Below, piece by piece: positions 1-11,790 of a stretch of 64,000 bases of DNA (positions are counted from its first letter, which is position 1; the number at the start of each line of letters is the position of its first letter). The notes beneath the pieces were generated by a model that saw only the letters and a program-made list of their open reading frames with translations, was not told the origin of the DNA and searched no databases. The stretch is from Podocnemis expansa (Eukaryota; Chordata; Testudines; Podocnemididae). Position numbers and translations under genes: made by a program. The stretch covers positions 135,648,173-135,712,172 of the forward strand of contig ML681963.1 in assembly GCA_007922195.1 (NCBI GenBank), written 5' to 3'.

Positions 1-946
1 CAAAACAACATGTCCAAATGACCTTATTTCGAAATAACCATTTTGAAATAACAGCCAATTCGAAAAAATCTGGGTTTAACCTGTTTTGAAACAATGGTTC
101 ATATTTCGAAAGGATGGGATCCGTCCTTTCGAAATAAGAAAACGTCATGGGCTGTATTCACACACAGATGGTTATTTTGAAACAAGTTTTGTCGAAACAA
201 CTTGTTTTGAAATAACACCTCATTTCGAAATAATTTAATTCGAATTAACAGTNNNNNNNNNNNNNNNNNNNNNNNNNNNNNNNNNNNNNNNNNNNNNNNN
301 NNNNNNNNNNNNNNNNNNNNNNNNNNNNNNNNNNNNNNNNNNNNNNNNNNNNNNNNNNNNNNNNNNNNNNNNNNNNNNNNNNNNNNNNNNNNNNNNNNNN
401 NNNNNNNNNNNNNNNNNNNNNNNNNNNNNNNNNNNNNNNNNNNNNNNNNNNNNNNNNNNNNNNNNNNNNNNNNNNNNNNNNNNNNNNNNNNNNNNNNNNN
501 NNNNNNNNNNNNNNNNNNNNNNNNNNNNNNNNNNNNNNNNNNNNNNNNNNNNNNNNNNNNNNNNNNNNNNNNNNNNNNNNNNNNNNNNNNNNNNNNNNNN
601 NNNNNNNNNNNNNNNNNNNNNNNNNNNNNNNNNNNNNNNNNNNNNNNNNNNNGGGGCTGAGGGACAGCCCTCAGCACCCTGGCCAGGGTCCTAAGGGTTT
701 CGAAACAATGTTGTTTCACCCAGAAACCAGGTTTAAGTTGTTTTGAAACAACACAGTTGTTTCAAAACAAGGGCTTCCCCTTGTTTCGAAACAACTTGGC
801 CTCGCGTGAACATGTTTTTTTTTGTTTCGAAACAACGAGGTTGTTTTGAAACAAAAGTGCTGCGTAAATACAGCCACGTAGACCTAATTTTTTTTTTTCG
901 AAATAACCAGGGTTATTTCGAAACAAAAGTGCTGTGTAGACATACC
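1..946. mobile_element. Palindrome-rich MITE (TTTCGAAA type), interrupted by the gap
   Basis: Both flanks of the gap are dense with the words TTTCGAAA, GTTTCGAAAC and TTATTTCGAAATAA. A GC-rich piece with 'cagcaccctggccagg' follows at about 653-700, as in the copy at 47118-47688. The right end reads GTGTAGACATACCC near 930-946, resembling the ends of the other MITEs here. The left end lies before the window or is lost. I infer a non-autonomous DNA transposon. The open frames across it are by-products of the palindromic repeats. Confidence 0.6.
253..652. other. Assembly gap (400 N)
   Basis: The run of N is exactly 400 bases long. It falls inside a palindrome-rich MITE. A copy of the same family at 47118-47688 has a GC-rich hairpin core at the matching place, so the gap probably reflects sequence that is hard to assemble. 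Any reading frame bridging it is artificial. Confidence 0.99.
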
Positions 947-950
947 CCTA

Positions 951-1115
951 GAGAGATGTATGAACTTTTGTGGGAGAAAATCCCACTTCATCAGATGGTT
1001 ATGAAGTGGGATTTTCTCCATGAAAGTTCACGCAATAAATATAGTTGTTAGTTTTTAAGTGCCACTGGACTCCTTGTTTGTTTTGCTGAACTAGATTAAC
1101 ATGTGTGCTCCTTTG
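951..1115. mobile_element. Penelope terminal repeat, head-to-head palindrome
   Basis: Positions 961-991 and 1001-1030 are near-perfect inverted copies around a 9-base loop. Each arm carries the 'gtgggattttctccca' hairpin typical of the Penelope terminal repeat in this window. The right part continues with 'agtgccac..gactcc' and 'ctgaactagattaac', the normal end of that repeat. No coding sequence is present. The right arm keeps the GAAA of a hammerhead-like core, but the CTGATGA box is altered. Confidence 0.65.
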
Positions 1116-1248
1116 GAACTTAAAGAAATTGTTACCCTGTGACATAGTTGATAGATTTTGAGGGTCTAGGATAGAAGAGTCTATAGCAATGTATGGTGAA
1201 AATTTCCAGGGGTAACTGTGTTTAGTCTGTTGTATAGTAAAAGCAACT

Positions 1249-1510
1249 AGAGTCCTGTGGCTCTTAAAGACTGACAGATTTCTTCAGGCATAAGCTTTCA
1301 TTGGCACCAACCCACTTCATCAGATGCATGAAGTGAAAACTACTTTGCTAACACTTTCCCTCCTCCATCCTGGTACGTATGTGTGTATATATACCTCTCA
1401 ACTATAGATTTCACTTCATGCATCTGGTGAAGTGGATTGGAACTCAGAAAAGCCTATGCCCAAAGAAATCTGTTAGCCTTTAAGATGCCACAGGACTCTT
1501 GTTGTTTTTA
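1249..1510. mobile_element. Older Penelope terminal repeats in inverted orientation
   Basis: Positions 1249-1345 read like the minus-sense terminal repeat ('gtcctgtggctcttaaagactgacag', then 'cttcatcagatgcatgaag'). Positions 1405-1510 read like the plus-sense repeat, ending 'ctgttagcctttaagatgccacaggactc'. About 60 bases of unrelated sequence separate them. They are more diverged than the other copies, so this is probably an older subfamily. Confidence 0.55.
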
Positions 1511-1577
1511 CTATAGCAATGTAGATGATGATGTTCTGTGTCAAACTGCTAATTTCATATTTGTGTATATTTCTTAG

Positions 1578-1708
1578 GAAAATTGACAGAAGACATTGCA
1601 GAGTTTGTAGAGAGTTGGAGGGAAAATCGTCCACAAGGCACACCTGACTGGGATAACTCTTTTAAATATGAGCCACCCTGTTTGACCCAAAGCCAAGACT
1701 CTTTACAG
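1578..1708 (+). CDS. OTOG: Otogelin-type gene, exon 1 of those seen (end of a VWD domain, start of C8)
   Basis: This 131-base internal exon is preceded by 'tttcttag' and followed by GT. It starts with two bases of a split codon and ends in phase 0. It encodes about 43 residues ending in PPCLTQSQDSLQ, which join in frame to the cysteine-rich C8 domain of the next exon. The stretch EDIAEFVESW has the look of the linker that closes a VWD domain in otogelins. Otogelins are secreted glycoproteins of the acellular gels over inner-ear hair cells. The gene name rests on remembered resemblance across all exons. OTOGL is the main alternative. Upstream exons are not in the window. Confidence 0.8.
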
Positions 1709-3472
1709 GTTTGAATGAAAATTAATAAGGGAAATTAACAGCCTGTAATTCTTATAGGGTCTTAGTCAGTGCCTTGTGAGAGAAGGGAGATGCTGTCCAG
1801 TGTGTCCTTTGCTACGGTAGTGGCATGATGCAGAGCAAAGCTCTTCCTTGCAAGCTGTGAGGAAGGGATGAAGAGACACTGCCAAGCAGAAGCACACTGC
1901 ATCCCTATTTGCTTCTTCCACTTGCTTCTCACTGCAGCCTATGTACTACCTGGCTGAGGGACTAGATTTTTTGGGGGGGAGTGGGGCATTTATGGTGTGC
2001 CATGCAGGCTGGGGTATTTAAATGTCTGCCTTTCCTAGCTCCCAAGTGTTATGCCTTCCTGCATCTGTTGAAGATGGGGGACAGTGCTGGGTTAGGGGAG
2101 AGTTGCTTCATGTCTGTTTCCCTCACTCAATACTCAAGAGTGCAGGATTTAGTTAATAATCTTCAATACCAGGCATGCTGATTGTTAGTGTCTTTTGGTT
2201 AGTGTCTAGTTCCAGGATGCATATTTCTTTCTGACACTGCCTCCAAGACTAAATTATGCATAGTTAGAAAGGGGCTTGGAATGATCCTTTCTTGTGCCTT
2301 TTTCATGTGCCTTCTCATTAAGTCTCTATAGTCCTTAATCTTCTGGCATATTCTGCTGTCTTATCATAACAAAACCTGTGATCTGGAAAGCAGGCCAGTG
2401 GATTCCTCTGGATCTGGTGCCAAAGCAGCTGCTTAAAGAGATTAAAGCACTTCTCTTGCCACTGGGGATCAAAATGTTATATTGGTAACCAAGGAAGACA
2501 AACTCAGGCAACATTCTTGAGCAATATTTTTTCAAGTTGTACCAGTGCAATTTAAGAAACCAAAGGGCCAGTCCTGAAATCCCTCCTTAGGCAAATCTCC
2601 TGTTTTGTTTTTTTATTTTATTTCCCCCCCGGAGAAAGGGCAGAAAGAATTAGCCCCCAAGAAAACACAAATGGAGTTGAATCAAAAAGGGTTTAGGTTT
2701 CATACTTTTCCCCCCACCCTGGTTCCAATATTTTCCCTGTCTAAATGAGTTATTTTGGGAAGAGCACCCAAAGATGAAATATGTTGTACCTGGATGCTAT
2801 GACAGAATTTTTGAGAGGTCACATTTTTATTGTGATGTATTTTAATTGACATACATGTTGGATGTCTGCAGTGAGGGGGATGCTGGAACTTGCTCATTAG
2901 TCTGACAGAGCCAGTTTATTGACCCTTACATGACTGTGAAACCTCCTGAAAATGTATTTTGGAGAGGTTTGTTGCTTTTTTTAGTTCATGTATGGAGGTG
3001 TTTGAAGCTGTTATTGACATGTAAATGTTTAAAGTTTGCAGAAATATTTTGAGGTGGTGTTATGTGCACTCAGCTTAGAACAGTCTGATGCTGTAAATCA
3101 AAAGGAATGGGCCCTACCAGTATACTGACTACAATTTTGAGTACATTCAGGTTCAATTCCAACACAAAGTCTAAAGTTCTCAGCTTGCTCTATATCCAGT
3201 AAATTGTACAGAGAGCACTGAGGAGTCAATGTTGTGACAAACTTGGGAAGAGAGCCCTGAGCTAAGACTCTGATACAGTTTTTCCCCTTCCTCTGTCTCT
3301 CGTCAGCCCCAATGGAAAGCGATATGCTACAGCCAACTGCTTTTTAGTTACTGAGAGGAAACTGTCCTACCTGGGGGTTATTTAATGAGCACCCTGCTGC
3401 AAGTGCTACATTGTTTATGTTTGTCTTTCAAGACAGTCCTTTCACAACAGCAATCTCTTTATTTCTTTTTAG
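1709..3472 (+). other. Intron between exons 1 and 2, nothing recognised
   Basis: This is AT-rich sequence with short frames on both strands that lack codon character. I see no repeat family I can name and no conserved-looking exon. Confidence 0.6.
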
Positions 3473-3579
3473 AAGACATATGCTCTGTGTAATACACTAC
3501 TTTGGTCCCCATTTGAAAAGTGTCATGATTATGTGAGTCCTCTTCCATTCATGGCCAGTTGCACTAATGACCTCTGCAT
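3473..3579 (+). CDS. OTOG: Otogelin-type gene, exon 2 (C8 domain, first half)
   Basis: The exon is 107 bases, with acceptor 'ctttttag' and donor GTAAGT, phase 0 in and phase 2 out. It encodes [20 protein letters not shown] and then a segment ending CTNDLCM. The C..LL..PF..CH..V.P..F...C..D.C spacing is the hallmark of the first half of a C8 domain, the eight-cysteine module after VWD in mucins, VWF, tectorins and otogelins. Four C8 cysteines are visible. The split codon ATG joins it to exon 3. Confidence 0.92.
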
Positions 3580-4551
3580 GTAAGTAAGCATTTTCTGATA
3601 ATTCAAAAAGCTACTAGACAATGCATTTTCTTCCTCTCTTCAGAGCATATATCTGACCCCTTGCATGTCTTTTTTTGCGTAATACTTTGTATCTAACAGT
3701 TCTTGTGATGTAATAAAATGGGCCTGGTTTTATACCCATACACCATCACAGACTTCAGTGGAATTATTCCCAGTTTCTCTGCTTTAAGTGAGAGAAGGCT
3801 CAGGTCAAGTAACTTTGTTAGTTTTAAATTACCTAATTTTACCTGTCCTTGAGTGTGCATGTACTTTACTACAAATGGTATGTCATAATCAGTATGTTGT
3901 GTTCTAGTGGTACAGGTTTGCTGCACCAACAAACAAATTAAAAAATTTCTTCCACAAAATGTATGTTAGTCCAACAGAGAGAGACAAATGATTTTTTTTT
4001 TTTAAATCTACATTCCTTGAAAATTATTCTGGCAACCTGATGTACTGTTTGTGTGAACTGTTCTGACTATGATTTAAAATTTAAGATTGCTGAGGCAAAG
4101 ACAGTTTTTTTTGCATCCTGGGCTATGCTGAGCACACTGATGGCACTCATGGTGTTTTTCTCTTGTTCCCTTGATCTTAATAACTTTTCTGAGAGAATTT
4201 CTTCTCTTTGTTAAAAATCAAAAACCTGATTCTGATCTCATTGTCATTATTTTTACACTTCTATAAGTCCATTGACTGTAATGGAGTTATTCTAATCTTA
4301 ATTATATTGGCATAAATGAAGAACAAGGCATCATATATGTTCTCTCTCAAGCAAGGTAGAATGTTTTATTCATTTAGGATCTTTGCATTCTGTAGACAAT
4401 ACAGTATTTCAAAGTGCTATAGCTTATTAATATAAATTCAAATAGCAGAGCATATAAATGCAAGGCTTAGCAAAATATTTATTAAGCTATGCTTACATAT
4501 TTATATAATTATAGGGAGAAAATAAATCATACCAATTTTTATTTGTATAAG
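3580..4551 (+). other. Intron between exons 2 and 3, nothing recognised
   Basis: This is AT-rich unique-looking sequence without a named repeat or a second exon candidate. Confidence 0.6.
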
Positions 4552-4661
4552 GTCAGCAGCTGATAATGCAACTTGGTGTCGAGCATTAACTGAGTATGCT
4601 AGGGCCTGTGCTCAAGCAGGAAAACCTCTTCATGGATGGAGGACACACTTTCAGCATTGTG
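4552..4661 (+). CDS. OTOG: Otogelin-type gene, exon 3 (C8 domain, second half)
   Basis: The exon is 110 bases, with acceptor 'gtataag' and donor GTAAGT, phase 2 in and phase 1 out. It encodes [20 protein letters not shown] followed by a segment ending HFQHC. The WC..L..YA..C...G....WR...C pattern completes the C8 domain begun in exon 2. NAT is a potential N-glycosylation site, which fits a secreted protein. Confidence 0.93.
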
Positions 4662-5194
4662 GTAAGTAGGCTACTCACATACATTACAATATTATCTAAT
4701 GGCTAAACTTTGAGACAGTTCCACACATCTTTTTTTTCTGTTATGGTTCAGTGTGCTTTCCACAGACAACACAGAGGCTGAAAGTCACTATGTCTAATTT
4801 ATGCATATTTAATCTGTTTTTAGGAACTTCTTTCATCAATATAATTGTAAGACTATCATAAAAAATAAAGAATGTTTTATTAATAATTTAAAATATTTTT
4901 TTTAAAACCATTCTGCTAGGAACATTGCAGGTATGCTTCAGAAGATTGTGCTTCTTATCTATTGTAAACTTGCTGTCTCAGATATTGATTAATGTTCTTT
5001 TGAGTTCTGAAATATATAATTAGTAAGGACTTGGAAATGTATTCAGCTAGCACTTGGATAAACTGTCAAATCTGATGTGCTAAATTATAATAGTGAATTT
5101 AATAAAGTAAAATTTATGAAAACTGTGTGAAATTATCTTCCACTGAAGTGGTAGCATAATACCTTTTCATTTCTCAGCCTGTTTCATTTTTCAG
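4662..5194 (+). other. Intron between exons 3 and 4, nothing recognised
   Basis: This is a short AT-rich intron with no repeat I can name. Confidence 0.6.
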
Positions 5195-5320
5195 TTGTTA
5201 CCTGTGAAGAACATTTCATCTACAATGAATGTATCAACTGTTGCCCTGTTTCATGTCAGCAAAAAACACAGTGTATTGACAGTGAACTTCCCTGTGTCGA
5301 TGGATGCTACTGTCCAGATG
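5195..5320 (+). CDS. OTOG: Otogelin-type gene, exon 4 (TIL domain)
   Basis: The exon is 126 bases, with acceptor 'ttttcag' and donor GTAACA, phase 1 in and phase 1 out. It encodes [20 protein letters not shown] and then a segment ending [10 protein letters not shown]. The C....Y..C...C...C spacing and the closing C..GC.CP.G are diagnostic of a trypsin-inhibitor-like (TIL) cysteine-rich module. In this superfamily TIL directly follows C8. Only one base of the next glycine codon is in this exon. Confidence 0.94.
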
Positions 5321-6493
5321 GTAACACAGTCTTTTTCTGAAACTTGTTTTATCTTATGACTAAACTTATCCTATGGCTAAATTTGGCCTTCAGATATGTG
5401 CGTGAAACCACTGGGAGTCAGGCTAGGGAAGCAATCTGGGGATCTAGGCATACACTTGCTTGGGGGACCCATTGTGGCTGCTGCCTCAAGAAGGGATGAC
5501 AAGGGGGCCCCTTCTTCTCAGCAATGATCTGAGTCTTTCCCCCTCTCGCAACCAGTAGCAGGATGAAACCCTCACTACCACCATGGAGGCAATAAAATTC
5601 TGTCTCCTGCACAGAAAGCACTGGTTTGCTCTGGTATTGCTTGGGAGCAAGACTGTTTCTAGTGGCTGGTTCTAGTCAGTAGCTGCTGCTCATCTCTGCT
5701 TAGGGTGTTTGCAGAATTAGGCAGATATCATGGCAATGGTTACACTCACATCACACTTTCAAGCTCTAATTTGTAACTATGAAAGCTAGAAACATATGTT
5801 TATTATTGTTTTTATTGAAAGCTGGGATTCTGCTGATGTTAGTCCTAGATGTGTCCCTACCTGTATAAAGTCCATTTCTTAACTTAGCCATATGCACGTA
5901 CCTAAAGGCAACATTTGTTTCTGTTCTCCATTTTCTCTGTGAGTTATTGGGTAGGTTACTCTGTCTGGAAAGTGATAGACTAAAGAGAGTAGTGATGCTC
6001 CATGAACCTTAAAAAAGTGGTACCTCTCATTAATGCTCTCCTGGTATGAAAGTGTAATTATCTTTATCTGCTTAGTTTCAGATGTCTATTGTGTTATGGG
6101 CTTTAGTACTGGAAGGATTATAATTTAAATAGTTATTACAGGAACAAAATACGCAATGAATAAAATGTATGGTCGAAGGCCAAGAGTATCAAACAGTAAG
6201 TGCTTGACATTAGGCTCATAGGTCCACAAGCTCTTAATAAAGCAGTCTGAGGTTCAGGAATACTAAATTTAGACATCAGCTCTCAGTGACTTGAGTGTAT
6301 CTCCAGCAACTAAGGGATTAAACCTAATATTTAATTTGATATAATTTTGCTCTGCAAAATGAAAGCAAGTTCAAACTATTACTCCATAGAGCCATTCATT
6401 TTATTACTAGAAATACAACTTAGATAGACAACACTCCAAACACAATTAATGAAGCTCATTCATGTTTCTTACATACTGGGTTGTTCCTTTTAG
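5321..6493 (+). other. Intron between exons 4 and 5, nothing recognised
   Basis: I see no nameable repeat and no further exon. A 67-codon minus-strand frame at 5418-5621 has no family character. Confidence 0.55.
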
Positions 6494-6602
6494 GTCTAAT
6501 TTATGAAAATGGTTTCTGTGTCAAGCCTACAGAATGCCCATGTGATTATCATGGAAGTCTCTATAAACCAGGCTCTGTGGTTCGTGAGGTGTGCAATAAT
6601 TG
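6494..6602 (+). CDS. OTOG: Otogelin-type gene, exon 5 (TIL end and VWC-like start)
   Basis: The exon is 109 bases, with acceptor 'ccttttag' and donor GTTAGT, phase 1 in and phase 2 out. It encodes [20 protein letters not shown] and then [16 protein letters not shown]. The first part finishes the TIL module (G....FC....CPC). The second begins the small VWC-like knuckle, with the typical Y.PG..V...CN.C. The cysteine codon TG|T is split across the next intron. Confidence 0.93.
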
Positions 6603-6722
6603 GTTAGTAACTTCCCTTTTCATATTGCATGTTTAGTATTCGATTGGGAAATAAAAAGCCCTGTATTAAAGTCCCTAACTTTCTAAAGATACAATCTTTA
6701 CAAACATATAACATATATAGTT

Positions 6723-6823
6723 CCCTGGCTGGGATAATCTAGTGGGAGTGGTCCTGCTTTTTTGGCAGGGGGTTGGACTAGATGACCTCGTGGGGTCCCT
6801 TCCAACCCTATGATTCTATGATG
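6723..6823 (+). mobile_element. CR1 LINE 3' end fragment
   Basis: The sequence 'gggttggactagatgacc' followed by 'cttccaaccctatgattcta' is the conserved CR1 3' untranslated end. A partial ATTCTATG tail repeat closes it. Only about 100 bases are present, so it is a heavily 5'-truncated insertion. Confidence 0.85.
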
Positions 6824-7615
6824 CTAGTTTGATTATGGGGGGAGAATGAATACACTTTTCTTTCCACTTACAAAAGACAAATCAGGGGAAAGAAAGCAGA
6901 TAACATTAACAGAGGAAATAAACAGAGTAATTTTTATGTAACTGGGTCTGATTATTTGTTGATGTAAGTTGGCACAGCTCTGTGAGCTTCAGTGGAGTTT
7001 TGCCAGTTTATATTGGCAGAAAATTTAGCTCAAACCCAAGTGCGGATAATCTGTGGAAACTCAAGAAAATTGCCTGAAGTTTTGTTTAAGACTCTAAAAT
7101 AATCTTCTCAGGTATCCTTGTTTAATTTCAGTCATGTCAACACTGCTTTGAATCTAGAAATTCCCTAGGGTCAGGGGGAATCAGAGTTTGGATGGTAGAT
7201 AAAACATTAGATTAGTGAAACTGCTAGGATATCATCAGAGTCTACAGGTAAGGTCGGATGTTCATCTTCATTGGGGAAATATATGTAATTATAAACTTCT
7301 TGAAATTTCACATACACAGTTTCTGTACTCCTCATTCTTTACTGTGATTATTCATTCATTTTACAGCTGCCATTTGCTTTTACCAACTGCATGGCCTGTA
7401 TGAGATGATTTATTGATCAGCTATTAAAGGTTGGATTTCTCAGAGCTGCTGAGTATCATGCTCCCAAATGATGTCAGTGGAAGCTGCAGTTGCTCAGCTC
7501 CCCTGAAATCAACCCCTATATCACTAACGTATCAAATGCTTTTTTACATCAATGTTTTTGTTCCATGTTTTTTACACACTAAGAAGAGATGATCAATTTC
7601 AGATAAAACAAAAAT

Positions 7616-7700
7616 TGACCTAAACTTCTGAATCAAGAACCTAAATCAAGGCTGAATCAAGGACCTAAATTAAAATGACCTAAACTTCTGAATCAAGAAC
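7616..7700. repeat. 60-bp-spaced local duplication
   Basis: The 25-base segment beginning 'tgacctaaacttctgaatc' occurs at 7616-7640 and again at 7676-7700, exactly 60 bases apart. The sequence between contains further partial copies ('aatcaagg'). It looks like a small slippage duplication in an intron. Confidence 0.85.
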
Positions 7701-8195
7701 ATCTAGGATGATCAGGTGTTCCAGTTTTATAGGGACAGTTCCAGTTTTCAGGCCTTTGTCTTCTATAGATGCCTATTACCACTCATCCTCTGTTCTGATT
7801 TTTCACACTTGCCCTCTGATCACCCTAAGCACAGCCAACAGCTTCAGAGAAAACATCCACATTTTCAAGTGGTTTGATTATAACTAAAGCTTCTGGACCA
7901 TTTGAGGTTCTTTCATTGCTAGCTGTTATAATGATCACTAATGAGAAAAAAGCAATACTAATCTAAGATATTTTGGGAACTGTATGCAAAGTATCAGATG
8001 GGACTCCTTTCGACAACTTCCCCACTTATGATCAAATCCAGTCATTGCCCACAATATCTGGTTATGGCCACCTTATGCCCTCTATTCCATTTATTCCTCT
8101 GGTGTTTGTCTCCAGCAGAAAACCAGGGAGTGGAGCTGATGGATAGATGACCATTGAATTTTTTTTAAATGTGCAAATTTTGATTTTTATTTCAG

Positions 8196-8242
8196 TACAT
8201 GTATTGGAGGAAAGTGGATTTGCACAAATCTTACCTGTCCAG
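8196..8242 (+). CDS. OTOG: Otogelin-type gene, exon 6 (VWC-like knuckle)
   Basis: This is a very short exon of 47 bases, with acceptor 'atttcag' and donor GTATGT, phase 2 in and phase 1 out. It encodes CTCIGGKWICTNLTCP. The pattern C.C..G.W.C....C is the classic end of the VWC-like module before the next VWD domain in otogelin, mucin and VWF proteins. NLT is a potential N-glycosylation site. The size is too small for a statistical gene finder, but phase and motif make it secure. Confidence 0.92.
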
Positions 8243-8910
8243 GTATGTGTGAAGGACCTGAGGACAAGTACCTCATGGATTATGAAGCATTATGTTATTT
8301 TGTAATAGCCTGTGACCTGTCTGCACCTATGGTAGCCACCTGAAAATGCCAATATCAGAGCAAGCTACAAAAAGGAGAGCAAAGTCCCCCAGGAGTAGTG
8401 GGTGACACTGAAGCCAGGCTTTCTACCAGCTGCAAACAATGCTTCTGATTCTTCATACTGGATATCAAGAGCCAACACAAAATATAAATAGCCTCTTTAC
8501 TGCATTTCAGCCTCTGGCTCCCAATCAGCCACTGGGTCTAGTAAAGAGATGTTACTTCAAACTCGGTTCTCTTCACCAAAAGGGTTCTCCTGATCCCAAA
8601 GGATCAGCTACATTACCAGATCAATAGAAGTTTGTATCTTACCCAAAAATGCCATGCTGCCAGCCATCCTTTAGCAACTAAAACTAAATATTTATATATA
8701 TAAAGGAAGAGAACTATTAAAGAAGTAAAGCAAGAACATGCATACAAATGATTTATAAGTTCATACACATCAAGTTCTCAATAGAATTAGGAGTTTGCAG
8801 GCTTGTATATTTCCTCTGGTGCACATCCAGTACTTGGATGAGTCTTGGGCCTTTGTTTCTCAGCTTCAATTTTAAACAAATAAATCCAGAGGTGATGGCT
8901 AAAGACTGTA

Positions 8911-9935
8911 TGCTAAGGCTATGTGTCTCACTACAGAGTTCTAATGGCAAAAGTTTAGCCATTAGACAGTCACCACTGTAATTACAATGGGTAAGTAGTG
9001 TACACGCAGCCATTCTTTTGTCATTGGAGCGTGTCCACACTAGGACCCTTTCCAATAACAAAAGAGGCAGTGTAGGGGAGCTGAGAGGTCAGCCTCTCAG
9101 CTCCTTGCAGAGGGAGCTGACTGGGAAACATCTCAGCTCAATGCAGGGAGCCCACTGGCTCCCTGCTGCCCCCCACCACCTTGTGCCAGGGTGCCCCAGC
9201 AGCCCCACTGCCACCAGAACCTGGGAACTCCAGCAACATAGGTTGGCAGCAGAAGAAGCAGGATCAGTGAATCCCCAATCCCCAGCAGCAGTATTCCTGC
9301 AATGCCTGGGGACCTGGGAGCCCATTGGGGAGCTGGCAGCTCCAGCGGCTGCAACCTTGCTGCTGCTAGGGACAGGGGAGCTATGGCTGCTGACCTGTGG
9401 GCAGCTGCCAGGGATCAGGAGCACTGGTAGCTGCCTCCCCAACTGCTAGGATGCAGGAGCCCCAGCAGCTGTCCCTGGTCCTCCATGGCAGGAGGGGCAG
9501 CCACTAGGGCTCTCTCATCCCTGGTGGTGGGGGCTGAAGCCACTGGGGCTCCCTGTCTCCAGTTGTGAGGACTAAATCTGCTGGGGATCCTGTCCCTGGT
9601 AGAGGGCTCTCACCCCTTGCAATTTCACTGGTCTAACAGAGGAGTGAAATTGATAAGTATGACCACTCTCGAAGGCCAGAGTAGCCTTAATTGGCATTCT
9701 GGAACATTTCCAGAGGCAACTTAATGTGGAAGAAAATGAGTCAGCATTCAGACATACTTTGTTTTGCAACAGCTGTTCTGCAATAGGTGCTATGACTCTT
9801 GCAGGGTATTACTGTTGTGTCAGAACAGGACAGTTTTAACACAACAAGGAGCATTCAGGTGTGTATAGTGAAGTTGTTTTGCTGCAACAAAGTGACTTCT
9901 GCTGCAAAACGACGCCAGTGTGTCCAAGATGGAAG
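8911..9935. repeat. GC-rich intronic repeat, possibly a MITE
   Basis: Positions 9060-9600 are GC-rich and C/T-skewed ('cagcagccccactgcc' and similar), with long overlapping frames on both strands that reflect low stop density rather than genes. The edges have pieces like the other MITEs here ('ggctatgtgtctcac' near 8918, 'gcgtgtccacactagga' near 9030). Near 9740-9925 the word TTTTGC/GCAAAA is repeated in both orientations. I infer a palindromic-word MITE with a GC-rich core, but the ends are not certain. Confidence 0.35.
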
Positions 9936-10129
9936 TGGTGCACCTGCCTTTTACGTTCTTTGGCTTTTTCCATGCAGCTTGTGGAAATTTACAGGAAAAA
10001 GATAGTCCTGAGTCAAATGAGCAAAGTCCTCATGACTCATTAGATCTTTTCCTGGGCCCTTTGTACTTGAGAGTTTTCTGAATGGGCCATTACACTGGCT
10101 ATGGCTGCAGCCATTTTGTCTGGATTGCA

Positions 10130-11510
10130 ACAAACAAGGAATCAAGTGGCACTTAAAGACTAACAAGTTTGTTTATTGCATGAGCTTTTGTAGGAGAAAA
10201 TCCCACTTCGTCAAATATTTTGAAGACTGGGGAGCTTACAGAATGAGAGGAAATAAATGCAGGGAAGTGTAAGTCATGGGAACTGGTCACACTGTAACAG
10301 CAAATCAAAGCAATTGTGAAGATTCAAAACTGAGGAACAGCATATAGAGGAAGATGAGGTCAAATCACCTGTTGTAATGAGAAAAAAAAAATCCAAAATC
10401 CCTGTTCAGCCCTGAAGCAGTACAGTCAAATTTGCAAATAAATTTGAGCTCTGTAGCTTTGCTTTGAAGCCTTGATCTAGTAATTATTTGTCTGAGCAGA
10501 GCAATTAGTAAATCGTCAGTGGAGTGATTAGGAAAATGGAAATGCTTACCCAGTGGTTTTAGAATATTGTGATTTCTGATGTCAGATTAGTGCCCATTTA
10601 TTCTTTTGCACAGAGGCTGGCGCATTTGTTCAATATATAAGGCAGAGGGGGCATTTCTGGCACATAATGATGTAAATCACATTGGTGGATGAGCAGGTGA
10701 ATGAGCTCTGGATGGAGTAGCTGAGTTTTATTAGGTCCTGTAAGAGTGTCTTCTATGCAGATACGTGGGCAAAGTTGGCAACGTGGTTTGCTGCAGGGAT
10801 ATGTGTTTGCTTTAATGGTTCTGTGGTTAGGTCTGTAGCTGCTGGTGAGTATCTGCTTAAGATTGGGGGACTTGTCTGTAAGCAAGGAGAAGGTCTGTCT
10901 CCCAAGTCTTGAGAGAGTGAAGGGTTGTCTTGTAGAATAGGCTGTAGATCCCTGAGGATGTGCTGTAGAGGTCTGACTTGGGGGTTGTAGGTGACGACTA
11001 GTGGCATTCTGTTGGTTTCGTTCTTGGGCTTCTCCTGTAGTAGTTGACTTTGGGGTACCCACCTGGCTCTGTCCATCTTTTTCTTCACTTCCCCAGGTGT
11101 GTGCTGTAGTTTTAAAAATGCTTGATAGAGATCCTGAAGATGTCTGTCTCTATCTGAGGGATCAGAGCAAATGCAGTTATATCTTAGGGCTTGGCTATTG
11201 ACAATGTATTGTGTGGTGTTTTTTGGATGAAAGCTCGAGGGATTTAGGTAATGATACCAGTCAGTAGGTTTTTGGTATAGGATGGTGCTTATGTGTCCAT
11301 CCCTAATTTGCACTGTAGTATCCAGAAAGTGGATCTCCTGTGTGTAGTGGTACAGGCTAAGTTTAATTGTGGAGTGGAAATTGTTGAAATCTCTGTGGAA
11401 GTCTTCAGTGGCATCCTTACCAGTGGTCCAGATGATGAAGATGTCATCAGTGTACCATAGGTAGAGGAGAGGTGCTTTGGGATGAGACTTGAGGAAATGT
11501 TCTAACTGTC
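10130..11510 (-). mobile_element. Penelope-like retroelement, degraded, 5'-truncated
   Basis: On the minus strand two broken frames (11313-10753 and 11062-10598) match the intact copy at 29703-31210. They share the YHYLNPSSFHPK and LRYNCICSDPSDRDRHLQDL segments and the CSKPRCQLCP zinc-knuckle-like motif. The upstream part contains a TDD reverse transcriptase box near 11440. Frameshifts separate the pieces, so it is dead. The element 3' side (10130-10240) holds the terminal repeat with the hammerhead-like hairpin. Confidence 0.85.
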
Positions 11511-11790
11511 AATCTCTAACGGTGCCTGCTTTGGAGCAAAGGCTTGTATTTTGGCTGTAGGGAGTTACCTTGGTGTCAGGAACTTAATGTTTGTTGTAAC
11601 CATGAACGAAAAGAATTCAAAATCTGGTTGAGTTATAAAAAGATAACTTTTAAACTGGGTATTTTACTTTTGAATGCTTGACTTTGCAACCTTAATGGTT
11701 TATTAAGTTTTTTTTCTGCACAATAATATATAAAAAAATAAAAATAACCAAGAATCCAGATTTTATATGTCAAATTATCCACCTATCTTA

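Noticed and set aside
99..719. A 206-codon minus-strand frame
   Set aside because: Most of it is translated N; the rest is MITE sequence.
9018..9449. A 143-codon + frame and a 117-codon - frame over the same bases
   Set aside because: The segment is GC-rich repeat DNA; long frames on both strands indicate few stop codons by composition, not a gene.
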